From assembly GCF_001911425.1 (NCBI RefSeq), contig NZ_MPPL01000001.1, positions 3,142,311 through 3,189,252 of the forward strand: a stretch of 46,942 bases of DNA. The letters are read 5' to 3'. The notes beneath the pieces were generated by a model. That model was not told the DNA's origin. It searched no databases and worked only from the letters and a program-made list of their open reading frames with translations. Below are positions 9,181 to 17,632 of the stretch, in pieces. The stretch is from Mucilaginibacter polytrichastri. GTDB lineage: Bacteria > Bacteroidota > Bacteroidia > Sphingobacteriales > Sphingobacteriaceae. The stretch's first letter is position 1. Each line of letters opens with the position of its first letter. The translations under genes and the position numbers were made by a program.

Positions 9181-10662
9181 TTATAAAATCTCTAATTGTC
9201 TTTCCAGTAACGTTTTCCATTCCTGGTAAATTGTCTCCATGCTTTCGCCGGTTGGTTCTATCAATTGTATTGGTTTCATATTAGCAAATGCTTCAGCTTC
9301 TGTTTTGTAAGTTCCGGCACCAATACCTGCGCCTAAAGCAGCGCCAACACTGCCGTCGTTTTTATAAAGCTCAACCGGTACACCAGTTACATTTACAAAA
9401 CTTTGGGCAAATACATCGCTCAAAAACAGGTTAGCTTTACCTGCCCTGATGATGGATGGCGACATGCCGTTTTCGCGCATAATATCCAACCCATATCTAA
9501 AGGCGCAGGCTATCCCCTCTTGCACGGCACGGAAAATATGCGCATGCGTGTGCAGGTTAAGATCAATGTTATGGAAATGCACACCCACCAGTTTATTATT
9601 CAGCATCCGCTCGGCACCGTTGCCAAAAGGTAAAATGCGCAAGCAGTCGCTACCAACCGGGATACCTTGTGCCAGGTCATTCATTTCCTGGTAACTGATA
9701 GCCGAACCGAACAGGTTTTTAGCCCAACGGTTAAGGCTGCCCGTTCCGTTAATACACAATAGCACACCTAAACGTTTTTGGTCTTCGGCATAATTAACAT
9801 GTGCAAATGTATTTACGCGCGATTGCTGATCGTAGGTAAGCTGATCGCTCACCCCATAAATAACGCCTGATGTACCCGCCGTGGCAGCTACCTCACCGGG
9901 TTGTAATACGTTTAACGACAAGGCATTATTAGGCTGATCGCCTGCTTTATAAGTAAGCGGGATTCCTGCTTTTAATCCAAGCAATTGGGCTATTTCTTCC
10001 GTAACGTATCCATGTTCTGAAAACACAGGAAGAATTTCGGGGAATAGATCTTTACTAAAACCGAAGTAATTGATAACATCTTCAGAAAGTGTTCCACTGA
10101 TAAAATCAAAAAATACACCTTCTGATAGTGATGATACCGAACTAGTGATGCTTCCGGTTAATTTCATCCCGATGAAATCACCGGGTAACATTATTTTATC
10201 GATCTGCTGATAGATCTCCGGTTCGTTCTCTTTAACCCAGGCCAGTTTGGAGGCCGTAAAGTTTCCGGGCGAATTGAGCAGATGCGAGAGGCAATGTTCT
10301 TCGCCGATGGTTTCAAATGCTTTGTTACCTATTTCAACCGCGCGGCTATCGCACCAGATAATACTATCGCGTAATACATTTTGAGCTTTATCAACCAAAA
10401 CCAAACCGTGCATTTGGTAAGCAATACCAATGGCGCCAATATCCTGCGGATTATAGCTACCGCTTTGATTAGCAAGTAAAATAGCTTTTTGAGCCTGATC
10501 CCACCACATGGATGGCGATTGCTCTGCCCAGCCCGACTGGAGCGATTTAATCGGTGATTCTGTATCGGGGTATTGTGCCGTGGCTACCGCTTTTTGCGTA
10601 GCTGCGTCAACAACAGAAACCTTAACAGATGAGGTTCCGATATCGATTCCTAACAATAACAT
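9181..10662 (-). CDS. xylB: Xylulokinase
   Basis: FGGY-family sugar kinase of 493 residues that phosphorylates D-xylulose to xylulose 5-phosphate. It starts directly with the ATP-site motif [17 protein letters not shown]. Other landmarks are [20 protein letters not shown], the catalytic Asp in [15 protein letters not shown], the phosphate-binding [14 protein letters not shown] and [11 protein letters not shown]. It is the first gene of the xylB-xylA-symporter unit and is divergent from the second LacI gene. The operator at 10729-10742 and a near-consensus -7 box (CGAAATTA on the plus strand, 10705-10712) lie upstream. Confidence 0.96.
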   Translation of the reverse strand: MLLLGIDIGTSSVKVSVVDAATQKAVATAQYPDTESPIKSLQSGWAEQSPSMWWDQAQKAILLANQSGSYNPQDIGAIGIAYQMHGLVLVDKAQNVLRDSIIWCDSRAVEIGNKAFETIGEEHCLSHLLNSPGNFTASKLAWVKENEPEIYQQIDKIMLPGDFIGMKLTGSITSSVSSLSEGVFFDFISGTLSEDVINYFGFSKDLFPEILPVFSEHGYVTEEIAQLLGLKAGIPLTYKAGDQPNNALSLNVLQPGEVAATAGTSGVIYGVSDQLTYDQQSRVNTFAHVNYAEDQKRLGVLLCINGTGSLNRWAKNLFGSAISYQEMNDLAQGIPVGSDCLRILPFGNGAERMLNNKLVGVHFHNIDLNLHTHAHIFRAVQEGIACAFRYGLDIMRENGMSPSIIRAGKANLFLSDVFAQSFVNVTGVPVELYKNDGSVGAALGAGIGAGTYKTEAEAFANMKPIQLIEPTGESMETIYQEWKTLLERQLEIL

Positions 10663-10728
10663 ATTTTTGGTTTATAACAGGTTTAATACTGTGTTAGTAA
10701 TCAACGAAATTAAATTAATTTTTGAATA

Positions 10729-10742
10729 TGCAATCGATTGTT
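10729..10742. promoter_or_regulatory. LacI-type operator between xylB and the second lacI gene
   Basis: TGCAATCGATTGTT contains the palindrome CAATCGATTG at 10731-10740. The minus-strand TTG in it is followed after 18 bp by TAATTTCG (10712-10705), close to the Bacteroidota -33/-7 layout. Binding should therefore block the xylB promoter. It also lies about 37 bp before the second lacI start, which suggests autoregulation. Confidence 0.8.
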
Positions 10743-10776
10743 GAAATTTATTTTTCGCATTTTTACTTTTTGATTT

Positions 10777-11811
10777 ATGAAACCTAAAAAGAGAACAACA
10801 ATTTACGACATTGCCCAAAAGCTAAATGTTACTCCTTCTTCTGTATCGCGTGCGCTAAACAACAGTAATTATGTTAATGAGGCCACCAAAAAACTGATCC
10901 TGAAAACGGCAGAAGAGCTTAACTATAAGCGCAATACCATGGCATCCAACCTGCGCAAAGGGCACTCGAAAACTATCGGCGTTGTTGTGCCGCGTATTAA
11001 CCAAAACTTTTTTTCGAACGTTATTGCCGGTATTGAGGATGCCACTTATAAACAAGGTTACAACCTCATTATCTGTCAATCGAACGAATCGTATGAAAAA
11101 GAAGTACAATCTGTTAATACCCTCATTAATCAGCATGTAGATTGTATTGTGATCTCGGTTTCTATAGAAAGCAATGACCACAAACATTTACAGAATGTGC
11201 TCGACCAGAACATCCAGCTCATTCAGTTTGACCGCGTGGCCGACGAACTGGAAACACTTAAAGTAATTAACGATAACGAGCAAGCCTCATTTGAAGCAGT
11301 AGATCACATTATTGAGCAAGGCTATAAACGCATTGCCCTGCTGGAAGGCCCGCAAAATCTCGATATTTTTCGTCAGCGTAAAAAAGGATATTTAAACGCC
11401 CTGGCAAAGCACAACATACCGGTGGTTAATGAGCTGATTATTGAAAATACATGGACTAAAGAGCTGGGTGCCAAAGCAACCCGCCAGCTATTGAGTTTAC
11501 CTGAACCGCCGGATGCCATTTTTGCCTCCACGTCTGATTTCTCTGCCCTGGGTGTGCTCGAAGTAGCTACGGCTATGAATATCAAAGTACCATCGCAACT
11601 GGGCATCTGCGGCTACTCTAACGAGGCTTTTACCGAACTTACCAGCCCGTCCATCACCACTATAGATCAGTTTAGCTTTTACATGGGCAAAACGGTAGCT
11701 AACCTGTATTTCCAGGAACTGGAAAACAGCGATACCATTGTCGTGCCAAAGATCATTAGTATTAAACCGAAGCTGATTGTCAGATCATCGACGATGAAGA
11801 AAAAGCGGTAA
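10777..11811 (+). CDS. LacI-family transcriptional regulator (xylose side of the locus)
   Basis: A 344-residue LacI-type regulator. The helix-turn-helix is TTIYDIAQKLNVTPSSVSRALNN, the hinge region MASNLRKGHSK, and the ligand-binding domain includes IGVVVPRINQNF, IQFDRVADEL, PDAIFASTSDFSALGV and SITTIDQFSFYMG. It is closely related to the regulator at 4047 (same TTIYDIA start, SNLRK hinge and C-terminal layout), so a duplication is likely. It is divergent from xylB with a single operator between them. The effector is probably xylose or a xylo-oligosaccharide, inferred from position only. Confidence 0.92.
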   Translation: MKPKKRTTIYDIAQKLNVTPSSVSRALNNSNYVNEATKKLILKTAEELNYKRNTMASNLRKGHSKTIGVVVPRINQNFFSNVIAGIEDATYKQGYNLIICQSNESYEKEVQSVNTLINQHVDCIVISVSIESNDHKHLQNVLDQNIQLIQFDRVADELETLKVINDNEQASFEAVDHIIEQGYKRIALLEGPQNLDIFRQRKKGYLNALAKHNIPVVNELIIENTWTKELGAKATRQLLSLPEPPDAIFASTSDFSALGVLEVATAMNIKVPSQLGICGYSNEAFTELTSPSITTIDQFSFYMGKTVANLYFQELENSDTIVVPKIISIKPKLIVRSSTMKKKR

Positions 11812-11884
11812 AAGAGAATCAAGAGGCAAAAAACTAGATGAAAAAGTTGTAATAGATAGAGCATTTCGATTTTGTTCGCCGCTG

Positions 11885-11918
11885 TCGCAAGTTACACTGC
11901 GTTAAACTTGCGATTTAA
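11885..11918. terminator. Probable terminator between the second lacI gene and GH115
   Basis: A 9-bp perfect stem (TCGCAAGTT at 11885-11893, complement at 11905-11913) with an 11-base loop is followed by TTTAATT. It sits between convergent genes. The U tract is imperfect, so confidence is moderate. Confidence 0.6.
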
Positions 11919-11949
11919 TTAATCACGTGGAGGTTTTTAAGCCCCACAA

Positions 11950-14793
11950 TTATCGCTCTGGCGGCCCTAAATAGCTTTCCTTCAACCCTCCCGCATCAAT
12001 AACCAACTTCTGCAACACTACTCCTGCATCAACCATCCAATACTTCAAAGTATGAACTCCCGGTTTGGTAATATGATGCTTGGTGATCATTTTACGGCTA
12101 TTATCACTTACTGCACTGCTCCACTCTTTACTACCTGCAGTAGTATTAATATCAACCAGTTGCGGCTTTTCGTTATCTATAGAAATTGCATAAAGTAATC
12201 CTTTCTGATTTTTAAAATCAATAGTCGGCGATACATAGGTTTCCAGCGAAACTGTACCAGTGTCTTTCAGGCTGAGGCTATATTCCAGATGCGGACTGTT
12301 ACCACCGGGCTGCTGCCTTTTAGCGGTTACCGGCCATGGGGTTACTCCTGATAGGGTTCGGCCATAATTAGGGATAATCATCCAGCTAACAGGTTTTGCT
12401 GCTATAGCCTTGGTATAATGGGCAGCTTCAATAGCGATGTAGCCGTTGTGCTCATTAAACGCCCCCGGTATAGCCTTTTCATTATTAATGGTTACTTCAA
12501 TAGTTACTTCGCCCTGCGGGCCTTTAATTTTTAACGGAACATGGCTCGTTCCGGCAGGTGCTTTAGCCCAATCAATATTGACCCATATCCGTTCCTGCTC
12601 CGTAATTTTTCCAGATTTTGGCTGAACACTTACATAAGCAGCTGGTGATGCAACCTTATAATTAAATGCGGCTTTCCCTTTATTAAAAATTTCGACATAA
12701 TGCCCTCCTTTTTCCCGGGGATAAAAAGCCGGCAGATCAGTAATCTTTTCATTACCCGTCCATGCCTTGGTTGAACCTTCTAGTGATATCCCCATAGCGG
12801 CTTCTTCGGGTATATTAATCTCCGACGTTTCAGGTACTTTATCAATCGGCGGTTGCTGCCAGTAAGTGTAACTGATATGGGTTTGGTCCATCATATGGCT
12901 CCATTTACCATTGGCAAGTGTATCATTGTAATAGCGCGAAATTTGTTTATCCCTTTCAAACAATGCTTTTACCCTAGCAGCGGTTGCATTGGTTGCTGCC
13001 CTGCCCTGTTGGGCATACCATTTGTTTTTGGCAACCTCGTAGTACATCTCGTTTAAGTTAGCGCAGGCTTGTACCGGGTGTAAAACCAACTGATAGTAAG
13101 CATCTTTATCACTAGCCGGAATTTGGGCATATAACTTTTCAGCTTCATTTTTTAGATCATTATACGCTGTTACTACGGCTTCAAACTCACGGTAATTGGT
13201 CAGACTGTACGTATTCTGATCTATTAGCTCCGGCTTGCGGCGGCCATTATATTTGGTATACAGCGTTAATATTTTAGCGATTTCTGTAGCATACGCTGGT
13301 CCGAATTGTTGCTTCGCCCACTCAATTGTATAATCATTTAGGCTGCTCGCAGGCCATTTATTGGGGTTCCAGGCATAATCCATAAAAAAGCTGATCGGGA
13401 ATTCCATCGGCTTCAAATCGCCCACATTTACAATCCATACCTGCCGGGCATCATACGCATAAGCCAGGTGCAATTGCTCCCAGGTTTTAGAGATCGGGTT
13501 TGTGTTGACCCATTTATAATTCCGCGGGTCGCCCACATAATCAAAGTGATAATAGATGCCGTACCCACCCTTGCGCGGGTGCTCTGCTAAACTTGGCAGC
13601 TTACGGATATTGCCCCAGTTATCATCACAAAGCAGCAATGTAATATCATCGGGCACACGCATACCTTTATCATAGTAAGCCTGTACTTCTTTATACAGGG
13701 CCCACATTTGCGGTGTTTGGGAAGCATCCTTACCTGTAACCTCACTGATGATTTTCCGCTGATCTTTTACAATATTTTCCAACAAGGCAATATTGCTGCC
13801 TTCTGTCATGGGCATATCGCCGTCGCCGCGCATACCAACAGTTACCAGCGTTTCCTTGTTGCCCATATTCTCAATTCCCTTTCGCCAAAAATCCTGCAGC
13901 ACGGTTTTATTGTTTTCATAATTCCAGTCGCCTTTTCCATAGCGTTTCCATTCCTGCTGCGACCTGTCCATCGGCTCGTGGTGCGATGTTCCCATTACCA
14001 CGCCATATTCATCTGCCAGTACCGGGTTCAGCCTATCATCATCATTAAAAGCGTTACCCCACATGGCAGGCCACAGATAATTACCTTTGAGCCGCAGAAT
14101 CAACTCGAACATTTTCTCGTACATCTTATGGTTTACACCACCAAATTTCTCCTTAGTCCAACCCGAAAAAGCAGGGGCTTCATCATTAATAAATATACCG
14201 CGATACTTTATAGCGGGGCTGCCATCAGTATACCTGCCGGGTATTACGTATACGTTTTTCTGTTGCTTAACAGGTACATCTGCCCACCAATACCAGGGCG
14301 ATACGCCAATCTGGGCCGATAGATCATAAACACCGAAAATAGTCCCCCGCTTATCGCTCCCTGTAATTACCAAAGCCTGGTCTACCCCCGGAAACGGTTT
14401 TTGTACTACCTGTATCAGGTAGGTTTCCCATTTACCGGCAATGGCACTAACATTCAATTTATTTTCTTTTACCAGTTGATCGATCTTGGGGTTCTTACCC
14501 AGTGTACCAATCAGCATAATTTGCTTTAGCCCTTTTGTTTCAGTTACTAAAGCCGGGGCTGACTTGGTAACCGAACGCACATCACCTATCAAACTATTTA
14601 TCGCCCGTTTTACGCCAGGATATTCATCAGCACCTGTATAAATCGGCGCCGCTTTATCATTGGCTGATAAGGCAAAATACCCAATACCATTTTTATTTGC
14701 GACATAAGTTTGATGGCCTGGAGCCTGCCCATCAACTTGTAATGAACCGATGCCGGTAATGGCCAAAAGGAAAAATATTTGAATATACTTCAT
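11950..14793 (-). CDS. GH115 xylan alpha-1,2-glucuronidase
   Basis: Secreted 947-residue enzyme with signal peptide (MKYIQIFFLLAITGIGSLQVDGQ). GH115 enzymes remove 4-O-methyl-D-glucuronic acid from the xylan backbone. Order of domains: an N-terminal alpha/beta domain (to about residue 170, IFGVYDLSAQIGVSPWYWWADV), then the catalytic barrel (KYRGIFINDEAP, NYLWPAMWGNAF, VMGTSHHEPM, GMRGDGDMPM, LCDDNWGNIRKLP, WIVNVGDLKPMEFPISFFMDYAWNP). A helical region and C-terminal beta domains follow, ending in GGLKESYLGPPER, the family's typical tail. It follows GH10 after 12 bp and shares its transcript. Its product feeds the uxuA pathway. Confidence 0.95.
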   Translation of the reverse strand: MKYIQIFFLLAITGIGSLQVDGQAPGHQTYVANKNGIGYFALSANDKAAPIYTGADEYPGVKRAINSLIGDVRSVTKSAPALVTETKGLKQIMLIGTLGKNPKIDQLVKENKLNVSAIAGKWETYLIQVVQKPFPGVDQALVITGSDKRGTIFGVYDLSAQIGVSPWYWWADVPVKQQKNVYVIPGRYTDGSPAIKYRGIFINDEAPAFSGWTKEKFGGVNHKMYEKMFELILRLKGNYLWPAMWGNAFNDDDRLNPVLADEYGVVMGTSHHEPMDRSQQEWKRYGKGDWNYENNKTVLQDFWRKGIENMGNKETLVTVGMRGDGDMPMTEGSNIALLENIVKDQRKIISEVTGKDASQTPQMWALYKEVQAYYDKGMRVPDDITLLLCDDNWGNIRKLPSLAEHPRKGGYGIYYHFDYVGDPRNYKWVNTNPISKTWEQLHLAYAYDARQVWIVNVGDLKPMEFPISFFMDYAWNPNKWPASSLNDYTIEWAKQQFGPAYATEIAKILTLYTKYNGRRKPELIDQNTYSLTNYREFEAVVTAYNDLKNEAEKLYAQIPASDKDAYYQLVLHPVQACANLNEMYYEVAKNKWYAQQGRAATNATAARVKALFERDKQISRYYNDTLANGKWSHMMDQTHISYTYWQQPPIDKVPETSEINIPEEAAMGISLEGSTKAWTGNEKITDLPAFYPREKGGHYVEIFNKGKAAFNYKVASPAAYVSVQPKSGKITEQERIWVNIDWAKAPAGTSHVPLKIKGPQGEVTIEVTINNEKAIPGAFNEHNGYIAIEAAHYTKAIAAKPVSWMIIPNYGRTLSGVTPWPVTAKRQQPGGNSPHLEYSLSLKDTGTVSLETYVSPTIDFKNQKGLLYAISIDNEKPQLVDINTTAGSKEWSSAVSDNSRKMITKHHITKPGVHTLKYWMVDAGVVLQKLVIDAGGLKESYLGPPER

Positions 14794-14805
14794 GCTTTCA
14801 ATAAG

Positions 14806-15888
14806 TTAAAATGCTACCACGCTTTGATAGGCCTTTTTGGGTTGAAGATTTTGGTCGAACAATAACGGATAGTTCTTTCTGCCTTTTACAGGATATTCAT
14901 CGAGCCAGGTATGTTTGTCTGATATATTCCAGAACGTAACGCCCGAAACCACACTTTTATATTGACGAAATACTTTGAATACCATCGCATATTGATCGGC
15001 CTGTTTTTGTTCTGCTTCAGGAGTATAAGTATCAGATTCGCCCGGTCTTAAATCCCGTCGGTTTTTCTCCCATGGGTAAACCGACATATCTAACTCCGTG
15101 ATCTGCACTTTTAACCCAAGCGACGAAAACCTTTCAATTGTGGTAATCAAATCCTTCTGTGTAGGTTCATCGAGCGACCAATGCGCTTGCAAACCAACCG
15201 CGTTGATGGGCACTTTAGCATCAACCAGTTTTTTTAATAATTTATAAACCCGCTCCCGTTTTTCGGGGCGTTCGGTATTGTAATCGTTGTAAAATAAAAC
15301 GGCTTTAGGATCAGCTTCATGCGCATACTCAAAAGCTTTGAAGATAAAATCCTCGCCACAGATCTGGTACCATAACGAGTTGCGTAGAAACTTGGTGCTG
15401 TCATCATCAATGGCTTCGTTAACTACATCCCAGGCATATATTTTGCCTTTATAGCGGTTTACCACAGTAAAAATGTGATCCTTCAATCTTTTCAGCAGTA
15501 TTTCTTTGGTAACCAATTTTCCTTGCTGATCATAAAACAACCATTTAGGCGTTTGCTCATGCCAGCAAAGGTTATGGCCACGCACCCTTAAACCATGTAC
15601 CTGTGCAAATGCCACAATCGAGTCGGCATCTTTCCAGTTGTAGCGGTTTTCTTCGGGATGGATCGGTGCCATTTTCATGGCATTTTCGGGCGTAAGGCTA
15701 TTAAACTCCTTCAGAATCAATGCCGATTCTTTTGGATTTTTAATGCTGTAGGGCGACACAGCCACCCCTATCGGGAAATATTTGTCGTAATAGTCCTTTA
15801 ACCCTTTTGATGGATTTGCCTGTTGCGCATTAGCACTAAATGCAAACGGCATCAGGATCATAAATAAAAGCCCTTTTGATAATTTCAT
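14806..15888 (-). CDS. GH10 endo-beta-1,4-xylanase
   Basis: Secreted TIM-barrel xylanase. The frame is open to 15894, but the Met at 15888 directly starts a signal peptide (MKLSKGLLFMILMPFAFSANAQ). Counting from 15894, the acid/base Glu is residue 160 in WDVVNEA and the nucleophile Glu residue 267 in ITELDMS. Supporting motifs are NAMKMAPIHP, RGHNLCWHEQTP and FYNDYN. It is one compact catalytic domain without a carbohydrate-binding module. It is the first intact gene after the SusD remnant and is followed by GH115. The operator at 16439-16452 probably drives the shortened unit. Confidence 0.95.
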   Translation of the reverse strand: MKLSKGLLFMILMPFAFSANAQQANPSKGLKDYYDKYFPIGVAVSPYSIKNPKESALILKEFNSLTPENAMKMAPIHPEENRYNWKDADSIVAFAQVHGLRVRGHNLCWHEQTPKWLFYDQQGKLVTKEILLKRLKDHIFTVVNRYKGKIYAWDVVNEAIDDDSTKFLRNSLWYQICGEDFIFKAFEYAHEADPKAVLFYNDYNTERPEKRERVYKLLKKLVDAKVPINAVGLQAHWSLDEPTQKDLITTIERFSSLGLKVQITELDMSVYPWEKNRRDLRPGESDTYTPEAEQKQADQYAMVFKVFRQYKSVVSGVTFWNISDKHTWLDEYPVKGRKNYPLLFDQNLQPKKAYQSVVAF

Positions 15889-15913
15889 ATACAAAAATTT
15901 AAAGCATGCATAA

Positions 15914-15936
15914 ATGCCCGGTTATTAGCCGGGCAT
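15914..15936 (-). other. Stem-loop in the GH10 leader
   Basis: Perfect 8-bp stem ATGCCCGG (15914-15921) and CCGGGCAT (15929-15936) with a 7-base loop, 26 bp before the GH10 start. On the minus strand no U run follows, so an RNA-processing or 5'-stabilising element is more likely than a terminator. Confidence 0.5.
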
Positions 15937-15976
15937 CTAAATAATTTTTACCCTAAAGCAATAAGCCCTTTGCAGA

Positions 15977-16012
15977 CCTTGTTTAAGACTCGGGGACCAG
16001 CCTTAAACAAGG
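15977..16012 (-). other. Stem-loop between the SusD remnant and GH10
   Basis: An 11-bp perfect stem, CCTTGTTTAAG (15977-15987) with its complement at 16002-16012, encloses a 14-base loop. It lies just past the SusD remnant, where the original susD-to-GH10 spacer would have been. With the hairpin at 15914 it may once have set the ratio of SusD to downstream enzymes. No U tract follows on the minus strand. Confidence 0.5.
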
Positions 16013-16022
16013 ATTAATATTA

Positions 16023-16142
16023 TTAGAAACCAGGGCTTTATGGAAACGGAGGCCCTTGCGTAACCAGGTTGATCTGGGTTTGTGGTATTGGCCTCAAATT
16101 CATAAAAGACTGAACGTTCGGGCCGGCCTCTGCATTATATTT
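16023..16142 (-). pseudogene. Remnant of a SusD-family gene (C-terminal tail only)
   Basis: On the minus strand this encodes KYNAEAGPNVQSFMN, then LRPIPQTQINLVTQGPPFP, a stop (16040-16038), SPGF and another stop (16025-16023). LRPIPQxQI followed by PFPQNPGF/Y at the very end is the standard tail of SusD-family nutrient-binding lipoproteins. A CAA-to-TAA change would explain the early stop where Q is expected. An extra A in the A run near 16139-16143 would explain why the frame breaks at IK. Nothing else of SusD remains. It lies directly before GH10, where susD stands in intact xylan loci. Confidence 0.8.
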
Positions 16143-16203
16143 TTATAAACGGCTTACTATCAGCATTGCCTTCAAGTAATTTTTTGAGTAATTGTCTTTT
16201 CAT
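16135..16203 (-). pseudogene. Remnant gene start fused to the SusD tail (deletion junction)
   Basis: An ATG at 16203-16201 opens a 22-codon frame, MKRQLLKKLLEGNADSKPF and then IKI, which stops at 16135. MKRQLLKKLLEGN resembles the start of FecR-like anti-sigma proteins of Bacteroidota; the first residues of a SusC receptor are the other possibility. From about DSKPFIK onward it may already be SusD sequence, one base out of frame with the tail at 16142. So the deletion joined the first 12-14 codons of an upstream gene to the end of susD. Confidence 0.6.
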
Positions 16204-16796
16204 AATTATATTTTGGCTTTAAGGGCGTATATTTTTTAAACCCATTTGGCAAGAGTTAAATATTAGGGTTCATGCAATAATCCCTGTTCGGTGTTATGCA
16301 CTTATCTATCAAGTAACTTTTATCATAAGCTCTTCATTTAAATTTTTTGTGGATTACCACGTTAATAGTTTCGCCGAAAATAGACGGGCAAATAATTGGT
16401 ATTATGTCGTAATTGGTAATTGTAAAACTATTATAAAATACAATCGATTGCATAACTTAAAAACGATTTATAATTTTTTTTCATATCCACATTTTTTGAT
16501 ATAACTAATTGAAATAAATGACATTAATACAATCATACTGATAACTTTAAAATACAATTGATACAAATATGAAAATCAAAAATTTAAAATATTAGATTTT
16601 AGGCAAGCATTAGTTCTGTTTGGCAGAGTTTTGGTATTTCCATTACACAACACTGAAACACAGCACTTAGCTTAAAAAATACACTTATTATGCGCTCAAA
16701 AACCCCGTTGCAGGCATTGCAGAACAATACGCATAAATAGAATAATTAGGGGTTGTAGTATGAGGATAATATTGCCAGAAAAGCTTGCGAAAGACA
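16204..16796. other. Gene-free upstream region of the GH10-GH115 unit
   Basis: AT-rich stretch with no convincing gene. It contains the operator at 16439-16452 and, on the minus strand between it and the remnant start at 16203, about 235 bp that must hold the promoter and leader. A short minus-strand ATG frame near 16345 stops after four codons; whether it is a decayed sigma-factor gene cannot be told. The right end, to 16796, is the 3' flank of the CE4 gene with only a weak AACCCC/GGGGTT pairing. Confidence 0.5.
16439..16452. promoter_or_regulatory. LacI-type operator before the SusD scar and GH10-GH115
   Basis: TACAATCGATTGCA with the core palindrome CAATCGATTG at 16441-16450. It lies about 240 bp before the broken gene start at 16203 and about 550 bp before GH10. 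It has stayed intact although the import genes it once controlled are gone. Confidence 0.8.
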
Positions 16797-17606
16797 TTAT
16801 TTACCAGATACTTTTGGATTTTTATTAGCGCTGATATAAGTTGCTGCATCAACCATGGTAGTAACCCAAATGGTATTTTTATTTTGTTGAAGATAATGTA
16901 GCAGTTTGCTATGATCGGCAAGACCCACATTTAAATTATGGCCACCTCCTACTCCATGAAATAGAAACACCAGCATGGTGTGCGTTTTCTGCGCTTCTTT
17001 AACTAAACCAATCATATAATCAGCATTTTGGCCGTTAATGGCGTAGCATTGTACGTTATCGAGATCCACACTGTTAATGCTTTCTAAGCCGGGCGATACA
17101 CCCCTGGCGGCTACAAAATCGTTTCGTAAACTGTTATAAAAAAGCGAATCCCCTATTTTGGTATCACCGCAAGGGTAGGCAAAAGTTCGTTTGTCTTTTC
17201 CGTCGATGGCTTTTAACAGGGTATTATTGATGCGGGTTTCGCTTACGGCACGGGCTACGGTATATTTACTTAAATCGGTAGCTGGAGTTACAAAACCGCG
17301 GCCAGGCAAGCTGCCATCACATGGGTGGTACAGTGTATGATTACCCAACTCATGCCCATGCTTTGCGGCCAATCGCCACTCTTCCATCCGTTTATTAACA
17401 ACAGGTGATGAACCGATAAGGTAGAAAGTACCTTTAAACTTCATCGAATCTAAAGCAGGCACCACGTTATCCAGGTCGATATCGATTGCATCATCATAAG
17501 TAAGTACTACGGCGCATTGTTTATTATTCCATGCTGTTGTGGCTTGCGCACTGGCAAATACCACATTAAATAATAAACAGATCGATAACAGATACTTACA
17601 ATTCAT
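16797..17606 (-). CDS. CE4 / NodB-type polysaccharide deacetylase (probable acetylxylan esterase)
   Basis: Secreted 269-residue protein with signal peptide (MNCKYLLSICLLFNVVFASAQ). CE4 motif 1 is TYDDA with the Asp pair at residues 38-39; motif 2 supplies the metal His ligands in HELGNHTLYHP (His90 and His94). Later motifs are FAYPCGD and LVFLFHGVGGG. CE4 enzymes are metal-dependent and remove acetyl groups from xylan, chitin or peptidoglycan. The position as last gene of an esterase operon (27 bp after CE15) points to acetylxylan here. Peptidoglycan activity cannot be excluded from sequence. Confidence 0.88.
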   Translation of the reverse strand: MNCKYLLSICLLFNVVFASAQATTAWNNKQCAVVLTYDDAIDIDLDNVVPALDSMKFKGTFYLIGSSPVVNKRMEEWRLAAKHGHELGNHTLYHPCDGSLPGRGFVTPATDLSKYTVARAVSETRINNTLLKAIDGKDKRTFAYPCGDTKIGDSLFYNSLRNDFVAARGVSPGLESINSVDLDNVQCYAINGQNADYMIGLVKEAQKTHTMLVFLFHGVGGGHNLNVGLADHSKLLHYLQQNKNTIWVTTMVDAATYISANKNPKVSGK

Positions 17607-17632
17607 GCGTTCAAGATATTAATTTAATGGGA

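Noticed and set aside
13708..14322. A 204-codon plus-strand frame opposite GH115
   Set aside because: It is fully inside the GH115 coding region, and its composition is that of a reversed coding strand.
17468..17500. A partial match (TATCGATTGCA) to the LacI operator inside the CE4 gene
   Set aside because: It lies inside coding sequence, lacks the left half of the palindrome and follows the codons for DIDID; likely chance.
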